DNA from: Paramecium tetraurelia
Taxonomy: Eukaryota > Ciliophora > Oligohymenophorea > Peniculida > Parameciidae
Reading direction: 5' to 3'
Assembly: GCF_000165425.1 (NCBI RefSeq)
Contig: NW_001799041.1
Span: forward strand, 69,089-133,088
Length of the DNA: 64,000 bases
Shown: in pieces, positions 22,049 to 34,452 of the stretch
How the letters are laid out: each line of letters starts with the position of its first letter
Position numbering within the stretch: the first letter of the stretch is position 1
Made by a program: the position numbers and the translations under genes
Notes under the pieces: generated by a model
Databases searched by the model: none
Told to the model about the DNA's origin: nothing
The model's input: the letters and a program-made list of their open reading frames with translations, nothing else

Positions 22049-25007
22049 ATGAATTCTGATTAGAAGATAAGTCTTTTGCTTCCAGATGGTAGTCCTTACA
22101 ATTTCAATGTTAAAAACAAGGATGAAGTCTATTATAGACAAATAGCTAAAGGTAGAAAAATAAAATTAAATAATAGAAATTAAATTGGGAATCCCTGAAG
22201 AGTTCGTAGCAGTGTATGATTTGAAGTAAAATAAAGTCATTAGCAAATATTATGATAAGTAATTGTATAATTTTACAAAAGATTAGAACCAACTTCAGTT
22301 TACAGAATATTTCATTTATAATAGGCAGCGAGCATGATTTAAAATAAGGATTAGGAAATTACTAAGTACAAGGCTGAATTCTAGGATCTCTAAGAAAGAT
22401 AAAAATCTTTTGAAATTGAAAATCAAAAAATCCAGCTTCAATCAGGTACAAATGTTAAAGAGCTTTAAGAAAAATTAATTGAAGCTGAAAAACAGATATA
22501 AGTGGGTAAGGATTAAATACAACAATAAAGAAAGGATATATAGTCCTTGTAATATGATATAAAAGTAAGTAGTAGTTAATAAGATTTGGTTAAATAAGAC
22601 ATGATAAAATAGTTGCAAGAAAAAGATGCAAAATGTGAGACATATGGTCAATAATGTTAAAAATATATAAAGGATATCGAAAATTTATCGAATTAATTAT
22701 AACTACAAAGGCAAAATCTATATTAAGTTAAAGAATAGTTCTAATAATATTAGTAATAGTTTTCAAACTCCTTACAATAATGGCAATAACATTCACTATA
22801 ATTAGAATCAGAGAAAAAAAAATTCCAATTAGAGAAGAATTAATCGGATTCAGAAGTAAAGAGATTAATAAGGACAATTGAACAATTAGAAGATGATGCT
22901 CGAACTAAAAAATCTGAAATTTCTAGATTGAAAAGAGATAAATAGTCTTTAGAATCAGAAATAACTTCATTGCAAGAAGATATCACTGATTTAAATATAG
23001 AATAGGATAAATTCGGAGCATCATTAAGGAAATTGTAATCAGATATTGCACTTAAAGAAGGAGAAGTATAATAAAAAAATAAAGAGATTAGTTTGCAAAA
23101 ATAAAATTTAGAAAAAATAAATCAAATGCTTGCGAGCAAGGAAAGGTAGATTCAAGAATTATAGAACAGTTAAAATTAATAAAATAAAAATGAACGTTCT
23201 TACGATTAAGAGCATATATTGAACTTATAGGAATAAGTGAAGCAATTAAATGAATAAAATGACCAATTGATGAAAACATTAGAATCAGTACAGAACCAAA
23301 CATCCGAACAGTAGAGTAAACTAAATTCAGAATAATCATAAGCTTATGAATTGCAAGTATTAAAGGAAAATTTGGAAAAAAAATTGAAGTAATGTTAAGA
23401 GGAATCAAAACATAAATTGAATTAAAAATAATAGGAAATTGAATCATTGAAATAAAAGCTTGAGAATGAATTAGATATGGTTTAAAAAAATTTATAAGAG
23501 TCGATCAAAGCACACAAAGAAGATGCTGAGAGATGGAAAGAAAAGGAATAAAATTACGAAAATTATTTTGAAAAATTTAAATTAAATTTAGAGGAAGTTA
23601 AGAATGAGAAAATTAAATTTGAAGAAGATGCCAATAAATAAAGATAAGAACTTTTAAATCAAATCTATGAATGCGATTCTTAGTTGTGTTAAAAGTAACT
23701 GGAGCTTATTGCAATTTAAAATTCAGCTATTGTACCTGTTTACTAGTTTAGAATATAAAGATTAGTGGAATAAGTACCTAGAGAATATTTCAAAGAAATA
23801 GAATTTGCAGTTGAAACTATGATGTTAAATAATGTAAATCCAGAAAAATTTCTTTAAGATAATTAAGGCAAATGTTAAAAATTAACTTTTAATATGAGTC
23901 AAATTTTACTAAATAAGGCTAAGGCAGAGGTTACTCTTTATAACATTAGTGACTAAGATTATAGAAAATGTGTTGATATAACTAATATTGGAAAAATTAC
24001 TGGTATTTAATGCTCTGTTCAAGTTGAATCAGATAGCACTTCTTTGGATAGGTATTACTTTTTCAAATGTCTTGAATGTCCCAACAAGAAGCAATTTGAA
24101 GGTAAAATTTTCGGAATTAAATAATGCAAAAATCAAGACATAGAAGATTTGGAGGCAAAAGAAACAGCTATTGACAATTGTTTGTCAACAATAATTGCTT
24201 AGGATGTTATGAATAAGTTTGTCAAAGAATTATAGGAAAAAAAAGCTGAAAACATTTTGGAGTACAAATTCAGAGAATAATATGTTATTGAAACTTTAAA
24301 GGATTTTAAGCAAGTGTTATCAGAAATATAGGGCTAATAGCTTGCAATTTAAGATCAAGGTATAAAGAATTATTTTGAGTTTATTGAATCATTAACTGGC
24401 GAATAGTCAAATGAATTTTATGATTTTACTAGAGAGTATTCAACCGATAGAAATTAACCTGCAGATGGAAACATTATCTAAGCATTTTTGAAAGTTTATG
24501 AAAATTAGAATACTATGGATATTTAGGAACTTCAGGATATTTAGAAACTTTAGGAAATTTATGCTAAATTTGATCCAAAAACTATCAAAAACTCGCTTCA
24601 TCATTTTATTGATTTTATTGGAGGGAATATGAAAGAAATGCCCTAAAGACTAGTAAGATATTAATACAATAATTTAGTATTATTCTATTCAAGAAATTGA
24701 AGTTAAACCAGATTTTAAAAAATATAATGGAGGACATTTGAATCTTGATTCAAGCTAGGAAGGAAAGTTCTTATCCGCATTTACATATTATTCAATCGTT
24801 AAGAGTTATGGATAGATGTGTATTTCTCACTTACAAGGAGTTGGGAATTAATTATATGATCCTTTAGTTTCGACCTATGATGGATTTTTAGATAAATTGG
24901 ATTAAGGATTTAATGAAATAAGAACTATTGAATCAAAGTTTTAATCAGAATCCAATCTTAATAAAGGGATAGAATATATGAAAGCACTTGGTATCAAATG
25001 GAATTGA
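22049..25007 (+). CDS. Coiled-coil protein with degenerate alpha-kinase-like C-terminus
   Basis: About 950 residues. The N-terminal 90 form a small globular region (ISLLLPDGSPYNFNVKNK; ubiquitin-like fold possible), followed by about 430 residues of coiled coil. The C-terminal 400 residues end in FKKYNGGHLNLD, AFTYYSIVKSYGQMCISHLQ and LQGVGNQLYDPLVST. This resembles the distal half of alpha-kinases (eEF2K, MHCK), where ..AFSHFTY..G..LVCDLQGVG..LTDPQIHT is usual. The Asp before LQGVG is replaced by SH, and the C-terminal zinc ligands (CxxxC) are absent, so it may be a pseudokinase. Introns: 24 nt near 22150, about 22 and 19 nt near 22270-22390, 25 nt near 24650. Confidence 0.7.
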
Positions 25008-25757
25008 ACAATATATTATTTTATAAGAAATAAAATTAATTTTTATAATTTTAAACACTTATTTATTTAATTAAGTGTAACTTAGCAGATGATGTATTAT
25101 TTAATTTACTGTAAGACAGTACTTAAAGAGATGTCATTTATAAAATTACAGTTGTTCTATTTCCACCCGATTACTATTAAGTTATAAAATAACATTTGTT
25201 GGAAGCTTCTGAATAATTCTATCTTAATAAAAGAACCTAATTTTTTAGACCCTCACAAAAAAACTTAGACTTTATTGCCTCTTGTAAGGCTAAACTATTG
25301 TAGTAATTATGATTATATCTAAATTTATGAATGGCTAGTATCCTATAAGAATAGATTATATTTTATTACAAATCATATTATTGAATAGATTTAGTAAGAA
25401 AAAATCAAGAAATTATAAAGCTAATTATAAAAGGAAAAAAAATACATAGATAATTTACAAAAATTATGTTCTCTTATTTTTTGATTTCAAAAATACTAAG
25501 TAAATAAATCAATTGATTAAGATTATTCATAAATTAAAAATTGTTTGAAAAATCTAAGCTGATTTACTCTTCTTGAACAAAAAATTAATAAGGCATGTTA
25601 AATCTTCGGAATAAAAGACTCTAGAAAACTTAACTAAATTTGGATGTATTTAGTGATTCCACTTTACTATATAATTATTTCCTTTTATATGATTGTTGTT
25701 AATTTTATTTAACAATTTGTCAAAATGAGATTAATTGTAAATAATAAACTTTGAATA
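25008..25757. pseudogene. Intergenic stretch with a coding relic on the plus strand
   Basis: Between about 25085 and 25310 the plus strand reads like a protein (VLFNLLQDSTQRDVIYKI; FYLNKRTQFFRPSQKNLDFI), but there is no ATG upstream and a TGA ends it. Further fragments follow in the same frame after TGA codons. Looks like a remnant; no family recognised. Confidence 0.3.
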
Positions 25758-26192
25758 ATGAATATATAATAGGTGATATTAATAATTATTATATCATTTG
25801 CTGCTTGGTCCTGGAACGCAATTAAGAACATGAATTCTATCCCAAATACCGCATTACTCAGATTTCCAACCTTTTTAGCATCTACCCTATCAGAATACTT
25901 TGATCATGATACTGATTTGCAACAAACTTATGTTTCATATCCGCAAACAACTCCTCCAGCACTTTAACATCTATTTGTGCAATCCAAACTCCATGGAGCA
26001 AACTAATAATCTTATCTAAGGTTATTCTATCCATTAAGTTAGTTACAAAGAACTAATCCTATTATGAGAATGAAAACGCAAACTTTCATTATAAGTTATT
26101 ATAAATAATAAAAACGACATCAGAATTATATATGTAAAAACAGATCAAATCATGATATTAATTCTATAGAGCTAATTCCCCAATAATCATGA
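25758..26192 (+). CDS. Hypothetical small protein
   Basis: A 144-codon frame beginning with a hydrophobic helix (VILIIIISFAAWSWNAI), then NTALLRFPTFLASTLSEYF and a Gln-rich tail. It contains almost no TAA/TAG in its first 60 codons. The minus strand across the same bases also gives protein-like pieces (VLEELFADMKHKFVANQY), so the strand is uncertain. No domain recognised. Confidence 0.3.
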
Positions 26193-26634
26193 TAGAACTC
26201 TTACAATTTATTGTTTCTGCCATTTCAGTGACTTTATAAATTAATACTTTCCTTGATCAACTTAAGAAATTAAATAAATCTAGTTTATGCCATAAAATAT
26301 CAATCTAGGCCGTAATGAATTTTTTTAATTTTATTTTAAATAACCAATTTATCATGTTTTTAATGTACTTGAAGGAAGTTTTAGTTGTTTAATTCTTTAA
26401 TTGAAATAAACCATTAATTAATATAATAAATTTAGTTCTCTTAAAATTATGAACTCTTTTCGTAGGATTAATACTTATTCAAATTAGGAAACGTCTTACC
26501 TGAATAATCTTGCCTATTTTTTTATTGTAATTCTTCTATATTATTTAAATAAGAATTATAATTGGGAGACTATGAAAATCTTTTGTTTTATAATATATAA
26601 TGATAATAAAAAACAGATTATAAATCAGTTTTAC
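26193..26634. other. AT-rich intergenic stretch
   Basis: No supported gene or RNA. Confidence 0.45.
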
Positions 26635-27220
26635 TCAATTATTCGCAGAAATAATATCTCGAATCTATTGGGCTAGAAATAGCAAAGGATTGAAAGACAT
26701 TTCTTCTCTCTATTACCTAAGGAATTGTTTCATTTTTTCCAATTCGTGTTTGTCTGCCTGGTCTTCATCCTCTTGATCCTCTCTTATTTCTCCTAATGAT
26801 AACAGAGTGTCTTTTTTGAGATCTTAAGATATTTATTCCTCTGCTCCTCCTTGTTAAGCCTATTCATCCATTGGTAAAGGTGATTGAATTTCTTTTTGAT
26901 CTTTTCCCATATATTTGTGAAACTCTGATTGATTAATCCCCATTTCATCTAAATCAACTGATCCTTCTGAGGATTCATACTCAGATCCAAGCTCAGCTCT
27001 GAGTCTCTCTTTTTCAACTCTCTTCTATTCAATTTTATCAAATATTTTTATTTTCTTGAGTCTTTCTTAATGTTTTCTAACTTCATCTGATTTCACAACA
27101 TGATCGATTAACTAATCTAATTATTCATATTACCTTCATTAATGCTGGTTATAATCCAGGGTAGACATTTTGCTATAAGTATTCTATGGCAACTAAATCT
27201 CTTTTAGTGTTTGGGATCAT
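26635..27220 (-). CDS. Dpy-30/RIIa-like helical protein
   Basis: About 187 residues. Near the N-terminus EYLQQNVYPGLQPALMKLID resembles the Dpy-30 dimerisation motif (YLxxNVxPxLxxAL). The rest is acidic and helical (KHQERLKKIKIFDKIEQKRV; LGSEYESSEGSVDLDEMG) and ends FNPLLFLAQQIRDIISANN. A 22-nt intron (27112-27133) joins ALMK to LIDHVV. An alternative start, MSTLDYNQ, meets a TGA after 10 codons and was rejected. Dpy-30/RIIa motifs dock to amphipathic helices in MLL complexes and radial spokes. In a ciliate, an axonemal role is plausible but inferred. Confidence 0.65.
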
Positions 27221-27453
27221 TGAATTATAAATTAATTATAACAAATTTAGTTAACTAACTCAAAAGAAAACACTTTATATTGTAATTAATTATATCATGT
27301 CCTTCTACATCCTTTAAGTGAATGTAATTAATGTTTCAAATTGCTAATTGTTTTGTATTAAAAATTGAATAGTAACTTTATAATAACAATATTTTTCAAA
27401 CTAAATAATAATTTAAATTCTCTATTTAAACTTCAAAACAAAAATAATTAACT

Positions 27454-28561
27454 ATGTCTTATTAAGTCTTATTTTAAATGAAATCCCCAATTAAATTACA
27501 TAAGAAGAAATAGAATCCATTATTTTCTCAATAAAAAAAGATTGAAATTATTGTGAAAATAAGGTTTTATAAATTTACTGATTAAGAAAGATTTTATTGT
27601 TATCAAGGTATAAAACACATTTTTTTTGTTTTAGAACTCATGGAGATATTTTCATTAACTTTATTATTGCTTTAAACCATATAGTATAGAAATTCAAATA
27701 GAATCTTAATGAAAATAAATATCATAAAAAGCATTATGATTTAATAATAAAGAATATTCCACTAAAAAATTAATCCACATATTATGTAAAAGGAGGATTT
27801 TCTTATAATGGTTTACTATTTCATGATTGATTTCTCGAAACTATTTTTTGAGTTTTACATAAATTGTATTTGAGGATAAAATAAAATATAATTAAATATT
27901 AAAGGCTATGTGGAAATAAATAATATGAGGATACAAATATGTATTTTGATAACGTAATTGTAAGCAGTTGAATAAGGAAGCGTCAATTAGACTAAGCGTA
28001 ATACTTTTATTGCATATTATAAAATTTATAATAATCAGATTTTGAAGATTAATTTAATATTTAATAACAAAAATTGTAATGCTCCAAAGAAAAATAATAG
28101 TGCCTTCCAAAAGAAAATAATAGACAGATTCTTAACAATAGGATGATTTTTATTTTGAAAGTAACTTCGAAACTGTTGAGATGGAGGAGATAACTTCAAT
28201 GTTAGCTAAGAGACTTAAGTTTGAAAATTGTGAGGAAGGGTTGAATGAATCAAGATAATTTAAGAGATGTTGTTTCAGTGATGAGAAATTTGTAAGTTGT
28301 AGTCCAGGATTAGAAATACTAGCAAAATAATAGGAGATTTCAATAATGCCCAATGAAAAGCATTCTACCAAATAGGTTAATTAACTGAAAGGAGGAGAAA
28401 AGAGATCCGTTCAGTTGAAGAACATTACAGAGTTTAAGCATATAAGAACTGGTGAAATAAATTATCTGGAATTTTTTGGATTCCCTGATGTTCAGAAAAC
28501 AATGAAGGCAAAAAGGAAAAAGGGTAACAATAAAATAACCAAGAAGATTCGTAAATATTGA
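27454..28561 (+). CDS. Unrecognised multi-intron gene
   Basis: Joined exons read MSYQVLFQMKSPIKLHKKK, then THGDIFINFIIALNHIVQKF, then LRIKQNIIKYQRLCGNK and DTNMYFDNVI, then TKRNTFIAYYKIYNNQILK, and finally a basic C-terminal part (SKRKQQTDSQQQDDFYFE; KKGNNKITKKIRKY) to TGA 28559. A 25-nt intron (28076-28100, GTAATGCTCC..AATAG) links the last exons. The splice near 27825 is uncertain. The Lys-rich tail and acidic patches would suit a nuclear protein. No domain recognised. Confidence 0.5.
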
Positions 28562-28787
28562 ATATACAATTGAAAATAGTTATCCATATATCTAGATTTA
28601 GCTTACAATTTATAAACACTTTTAATTTAATTTACTAGAAATTAAATGTGATTTCTTATTTTATTTTTAAATATTTCATATTAATCATGCAATTGATGGA
28701 GAATGTCACTTATTGGATTGAGTTTTGTCAAAAAAGAGAATAATAAATAATTATTATTCAATTATTTTATAATTAATATAAATAAGG

Positions 28788-30395
28788 ATGAATTATAAAC
28801 CAATATCGAATGATTAGCATTCCTTAGACATCGGAGAAGAAGATGGAGAATTGGATATTGTAGTCAAGAGATAGGAAAAGCCAAAGTCTAATTAAAAGTC
28901 GCTATTAATATGGATTGTCATTGTCACATTTCTTGGTGCTATTCTAATATATGTTGGTTAGAGTGATTGGACAACAAATGGCAAAAATAAAACAGATAAA
29001 AATAAAAATTTTAATTTCACAAAAGTGAATAAAACAAGTATTACGTGTTTTAATTTAAAGTCATCCCTGATTTAAAGGAAAAATAAGCAGACAATTTGGA
29101 ACATTAAGATTAATTGAATAATACTGTTAAGGAAGATGCAACAAGGAATGTTACAGAAGGAAATTCGGATAAAATCAATAAAACGTTTAGTGATGTAAGT
29201 AGAGTAGAAGATCAGCAAGAGAACTAAGAGGAAGAGAAAAATATTGATTTTGAAGGTAAAATCAAATAACAACAAATTAGAATTATAAAAATAAACAGAT
29301 TAATTAAATAAGGAAATTAAAGAGTATTTCAAACACAAGAATGAAACAGAGAATTAGGAGACAGTCGACGTAGCTTCTAAAGATCCAAGATATGGTGAAG
29401 TTTTATGCGAAAGCGGTTATTATATGAATAGAGATGAGAAGAAATGCAAAAAATGTGAAGATAGATGTGCTGAGTGCATGCATATCATTGGAACCTGTTA
29501 TAAATGTTAAAGTGAAGTATCAATTATTTGTATTAAGAGTTTTACTTAAACAATTATGGTAAATGCATCTAAAAATGTGAAGGAAAGCATGATTCAAGTA
29601 ATCTATTGTTGTCAGATGACAATAAAAATTAAAGCATCCCTATTTGTTTAGGCAATCAACATACATCATCACTCTATATGTCAGTTTAAAAGTCTAAAAA
29701 TACTCACTTTGTTTTGCCATACTTGATCATTCATCCAGCCACTAGTGTTTCATTAATGTATCATAACAATTTCCCTCTTGTTTATTATTTCAACAAAGAC
29801 ATATTCAATTTTGAGGATGGGATGAAATTGAATGAAATTATCACTCAAGCCCAAGAAAAATAATTGATCGTTATCATTATAGGAGCTCATACTCTATACG
29901 ATTTCTCTTTGTTTAACACTTTTTTATTCTAAGAGGCTTTGCAAAATATAGAGCTTTTGGTGAAAGCAAAAAGTTCAACTTTCAGATCCTTTTTTGGTTA
30001 AGATTACAATGCATACGGAGTAATTAGAGAATACTAATCGCAGTACAAGAATAATTCTGTCGATTTAGTCATATCAGATGACCCTGTAGAAATCGATCAG
30101 TATGGCATTTATTAAAATTAATAGCGAATACTTGGAATCTAATTTATTGGTGACTCATGAATAACATTACACTGACTATAATTTTGAATCTTTACAAGGA
30201 GCTTAATCACAAAAAACTACTGTGATTTTGTTATTCCACACTAAAAATGAATAAGATCAAAAGGATTATTGTTCAAGATTTCTTTATGTATCTTTCTTGC
30301 AATGTGCAGTAAGAGATATTAAAATAGATCACATTTAAAGAATGAGATAAGGGTTTGAATTAATTTCGTAATTTGTTGTATAACCAGATTTATGA
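28788..30395 (+). CDS. Type II membrane protein with Cys-rich segment and phosphodiesterase-like tail, unrecognised
   Basis: A 45-residue cytosolic head is followed by one membrane helix (LLIWIVIVTFLGAILIYVG). Next come a Glu/Asn-rich stalk and a Cys-rich segment of the type common in ciliate surface proteins (CESGYYMNRDEKKCKKCEDR; CAECMHIIGTCYKCQ). About 250 residues follow with DIFNFEDGMKLNEIITQAQ, IVIIIGAHTLYDFSLFN and VDLVISDDPVEID, faintly like glycerophosphodiester phosphodiesterases. Introns include 23 nt at 29517-29539 (GAG acceptor) and 25 nt ending near 30130. The latter replaces an early stop and extends the protein to TGA 30393. The stop is 36 bp from that of the AspRS gene (convergent). 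Confidence 0.6.
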
Positions 30396-30431
30396 TGAAT
30401 TTCATAATTCTTCTTATTATGTATTATTAAA

Positions 30432-32135
30432 TCAAGGAAACAATCTAACAGGGTCTCTTGGGAACATACATGCATTACTGATATTCTTTAGATTGAAATA
30501 TAAAAATGCAACTCTTTCTAATCCAAAGGCACATCCCCCATGAGGATAAGCACCATATCTAAAATGATTAGTTTCATATTATATACCTGAATGAGTCAAT
30601 GTAATCCTTCAATGGTTCAACAGCAATTCCTTTCTCTTTAATTTGTTTAACTAAGAGTTCTGGGTCATGCACTCTCTATGCACCTGAAACGATTTCCTCT
30701 CCTCTCATGAAAAAGTCATAGGATAGAGTGTAGTTGGGATCATCATGACAAGGCATAGTATAAAATGGTCTAGCCTTCTTAGGATATCTGTGGAGAATGT
30801 AAAAGTCAGTTCCATATTTTTCTCTTACCAATTTACCAAGAATCTTCTCATTAACAGTATCTAAATCATCATGGGGATCTTGATTAACACCTGCTTCATG
30901 CAACATCTTGACACCTTCTTCGAAAGTGAGTTTGAGTACTGGTTCTGGTATTTTGAATGGTTCAAATGGGAATTATTGAGAAATGATTTCTATTTCCTTT
31001 TAGTATCTCTTTTCAATTCCCTTGAACATATATATACACAAGTCTCCCATTAAATCTAGTAATTCAGTAAAATGCTCCTTGATAACCATTTCAATATCCA
31101 TACTGATGAATTCACATTAATGTCTATGTGTGTTCGAATTTTCGGCTCTAAAAACAGGAGCTACTTCGAAAACCCTGTCATAGTCAGCCATCAAACACAT
31201 TTATTTATATAATTAAGGAGATTATGCTAAACAGGCATCTTAATTGAAATATTTCAACTTAAACACGTTAGTGCCACCTTCAGAAGTACCTCCAATTAAT
31301 TTTGGTGTATGGATTTCAATGAATCCATTTTCAACCAAAAATTCTCTGAACAACAATCCAATACCTGATTAAACTCTGAAAATTGCTTATTTAGCAGGAG
31401 TTCTGAGATCGATAACTCTGTTATCTAATCTAGTTTTCAACATGACTTATATCTATTATTTTTCATTTTTATCCTATTTTTATTAAGGTTCTTCTTATTT
31501 CTATTCTTAAACTCCGTCTTCAAAGTCTGTGATTCTTCTTGAAGCATCTTCAATTTAAAATGGTAACATAGGTAAAGATCTGCTTACCACTTGAATTGAT
31601 CTCACTTCCAATTCCACTTTTTGAGTGCAAGATAAGATCTCCTTAAATGGTTATTTAACAAGAGCTTCAATATCGACAACAGATTCAACTGGGATTCCTG
31701 AGATATACTTTAACATTTAGGCACTTGCAAACTCACCCTTCTCAGCCACTACTTAAATTGTGTTATAATTCTCTCTTAAAACTAAGAAGGCCAACTTTCC
31801 CTTCACTCTTGAGTTATGAATTCTGGCCCTTACTAAAATTACTTAATTCACTAAAGTTTAGTCAACGTCGCCAACTTTGGTCCATTTTCGATTTGTTCTC
31901 TCTTGAGATTAAATCAAATTCAAATCTCTATATCTGCCTACACAATTATCCTCTTCTTAAATTAGTTATTCCTATTGTTTTTATTCTATTATTAGATCCA
32001 AGTAAGAATACCTTATTGGTGCTCTTTTTTTTTCTAAGCCTTTTCTGCTTCCTTTTTTTCTCTTTATAATTATTTCTTTGACTTTTATTCTCCTTCTGCC
32101 ACTTACTCTGGAGGTTGAACTGGCTAATCTGACAT
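30432..32135 (-). CDS. Aspartyl-tRNA synthetase, cytosolic
   Basis: Class IIb synthetase charging tRNA-Asp. Lys-rich N-terminal helix ([20 protein letters not shown]), as in yeast and animal AspRS. Anticodon-binding OB fold ([36 protein letters not shown]). Catalytic core with motif 1 ([18 protein letters not shown]), YFNQDACLAQSPQLYKQM, motif 2 ([19 protein letters not shown]), [33 protein letters not shown], and motif 3 ([18 protein letters not shown]) with PRDPVRLFP at the end. Introns of 26 nt near the N-terminus and 28 nt near the C-terminus, plus others. About 550 residues, normal for the cytosolic form. Confidence 0.93.
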
Positions 32136-32518
32136 CTTAAAAAATTTATTCTTTTATTAAAAGATAAATCGAAATTAAATCGGCCTGATTAATGTATTGA
32201 ATAATCTAAGTTGTCTAATAATCATATATAATAATAATTATTTATATAAGTCATCTCTCTTCTTTTAAGACACTGACCACAAATAAATCTGTAGCCAAAT
32301 TTATTCCAATTAATACTTTGAACTATATGTTTCAATAATAACAACAAAATTATCTTTATAAGGATTTACTCTATAATTCACACTATTTATTAATTCTTAT
32401 AGATCTACAAATTTAATTTTCCAAATTAATACTTACGGTATTTCTCAACAAATAAAGAAACAAAAAGTTCTTAATATACTATGAATGTTATAATAATTAA
32501 TATCGATAATTTTAATGC

Positions 32519-33762
32519 TCAATCAAGCTTAACCTTTTTAGCAACAGGATCAGCAATAAACGAATCCATACCAAAAATATTTTCAGCTTTCTCAAATTAA
32601 ACAGGAACATTTCTTAAGTTGTTATTGCTAATGATATATTAGGATTGATACTTATTATCTTCTTCTCCTTGTTGAATTCCAGAATATAGGTTGGCTCTTG
32701 GTTTATCATTGAACAAGGGTTTGTCGAATGCTTCATATTCATCTTCATCTCCAAATCCATGATTCACTCCTTGAGTTTAATTGAATAACCTTTGATCATA
32801 TAAAGTATTTTGAGTAGTAGGTTATGCTTAACCCAAGGCTATTTTTTCACTGATGTCTCTGTCGTTATCTCTGTTAGTTTTGCTCTTCTTTCCTTGGTTT
32901 TCCTATCTTAACTATCTTTCAAGTTCTCTTTTTCTTAAGTATCTTAATTCTTCTCTGGCTTAAAGCTCTTATTATTGTTAATTTTCAGAGGCATCCTCTT
33001 ATTTTGTAGTTTACTCCAAGAGAAGGTTCTTTCTCTATCTGGCTTCCATAGCTTTTTGCCTGTTTTCTTCTTCTTTTTCTTAGTATTCTTTATATTGCAT
33101 AGATTTCAATATCTTATTTCTCTCTTCAAGTTCTTTTCTGGATTGTCTTTCAGCAATATAGAGACCATCGGTTAATTAGGCGAATTTGGCATTTACTGTA
33201 TGCTTTTAAAAATTAGTAATGATGAAATACATGTTAGAGTGTTCTACCATCAGCGGACAATCTCATTTCTAACGGGATTGTGTAACCTTTGGCATTTTTC
33301 CAATTTGAAATACAAGGAGGAATTTTCCAATCTTGTTGATCTTTGAGAGTCAACTTTCTAGGTGGAGATCTCATTTGAATAGGTGGTGGTGATCCTGGGC
33401 CTTTAGGAATTCTTTTATGTTTAAAACGAGGAGGTTCCATTGGATCCAATTACTGGGCTTGAACTCTTTAAAATAAATAAATGCTTCTACTTTACAATTC
33501 TCTCCTAGCCGGTTTGCTATTAATCACCTTGTTTGGGAGTGTATTTGATATATTATTGGGCAGCTCCATCCGAGGCTCTGAGTTATCCCATGGTTGCGCA
33601 TTACTTTGAGAACACCAATTGATCTAGTTGTTTCTTGGTGTGGATTGCAATCTGTTCACTCACTTCTTTTGAAGGCTTTGAAAGTTCTGCTTCGGAGAGA
33701 TAGGTGTTTTTAAAATTGTGAGCATATTATGCTCCATCGGTTCCTCTAAATGGTTTAATCAT
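32519..33762 (-). CDS. SNW/SKIP splicing factor (Prp45/SNW1)
   Basis: Component of the activated spliceosome (NTC-related). The SNW signature PPCISNWKNAKGYTIPLEMR is present, preceded by MDPMEPP-type DPMEPPRFKHKRIPKGPGSP and followed by GRTL, KFAQLTDGLYIAERQSRKEL and a charged helical region (QARQRKNLLLEQ; RYLRKRELERQLRQENQGKK). C-terminal LYDQRLFNQTQG, DDEYEAFDKPLF and ENIFGMDSFIADPVAK match family ends. The first exon reads TKKQLDQLVFSKQCATMG..YIKYTPKQ. A 25-nt intron (GTAGAAGCAT..TTAAAG) just before DPMEPP is required. About 390 residues; human SNW1 is longer at 536. Confidence 0.92.
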
Positions 33763-33801
33763 ATATTTATTATGAATATTTAAATATTGTTTAATATATT
33801 A

Positions 33802-34406
33802 TCACTATTTATGAATACTCAACTGTTATTACAAATTGGAAAGCGTAAATTCTGGCTTATATTCAACAGGGATTTCAATTGGTTTGTATTATTTAGCAGA
33901 AATTTTGAAGCCTTGTTGTTTGATTTAGACTTCCACTTTCTCTTCGCTTTTGTTCAATAAAACAATTGGCTCAGGATTGTTCTTGGCCAACTCAGGAAAC
34001 AACTCAGGATGATAACTGTAGGGTGGTGGAGGATAGTGAGTTCTATTGGGATTCTCTCTTGGAATCACATCAACATAAAATGTTTTCTTGAATTTATAAG
34101 GATCCCTTCTGAAATGCACAATACCCTTTGTAATTAGTTATAAAATCACCATACTTCGACCTTAGAATGAATAGTGTGATCCTTTCCCACTGAAGTGTTC
34201 TATCCAGGTTTCCATCTAAACCCTCTTTGTCTAATTAAAATGTCATTTGGAAACACTTCCTCTCCTCCAAATTTCTTTACTCCCAGTCTCCTACCTGCAG
34301 AATCCTTAGTTTTTTGAGTTGAGCTGGCTTGCATCTTTGTTGCAAAACCGTAGCAAATGCTCTCCGATAGGGATTTGAAATAATTCTAAGCAAATGCCTT
34401 AATCAT
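33802..34406 (-). CDS. Mitochondrial ribosomal protein bL27
   Basis: The L27 core is unmistakable: STQKTKDSAGRRLGVKKFGG, then NDILIRQRGFRWKPGQNTSV, then GKDHTIHSKVEG and VHFRRDPYKFKKTFYVDV. It is preceded by about 25 residues rich in Phe/Ser/Lys (FAQNYFKSLSESICYGFATK) that fit a mitochondrial presequence. A C-terminal extension of about 80 residues is rich in Pro/Glu (YPPPPYSYHPELFPELAKNN), as in other mitochondrial L27s. A 29-nt intron (GTATGGTGATTTTATAA..CAAAG) lies between KVE and GIVHF. The start is 47 bp from the stop of the coiled-coil gene that follows on the right, and the stop is 40 bp from the SNW1 start. Confidence 0.93.
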
Positions 34407-34452
34407 ATTATTTATGTTAATTATTGAATACAAAAATGTTTAATAACTATCA

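Noticed and set aside
27150-27164. Alternative start MSTLDYNQ for the Dpy-30-like gene
   Set aside because: It meets a TGA after 10 codons. The longer frame from 27220 plus a 22-nt intron gives a conserved-looking N-terminus.
30140-30160. Stop after LGIQFIGDS in the 28788 gene
   Set aside because: A 25-nt intron (GTATGGCATTTATT..TTAATAG) lies just before and splicing extends the frame by about 80 codons of good sequence.
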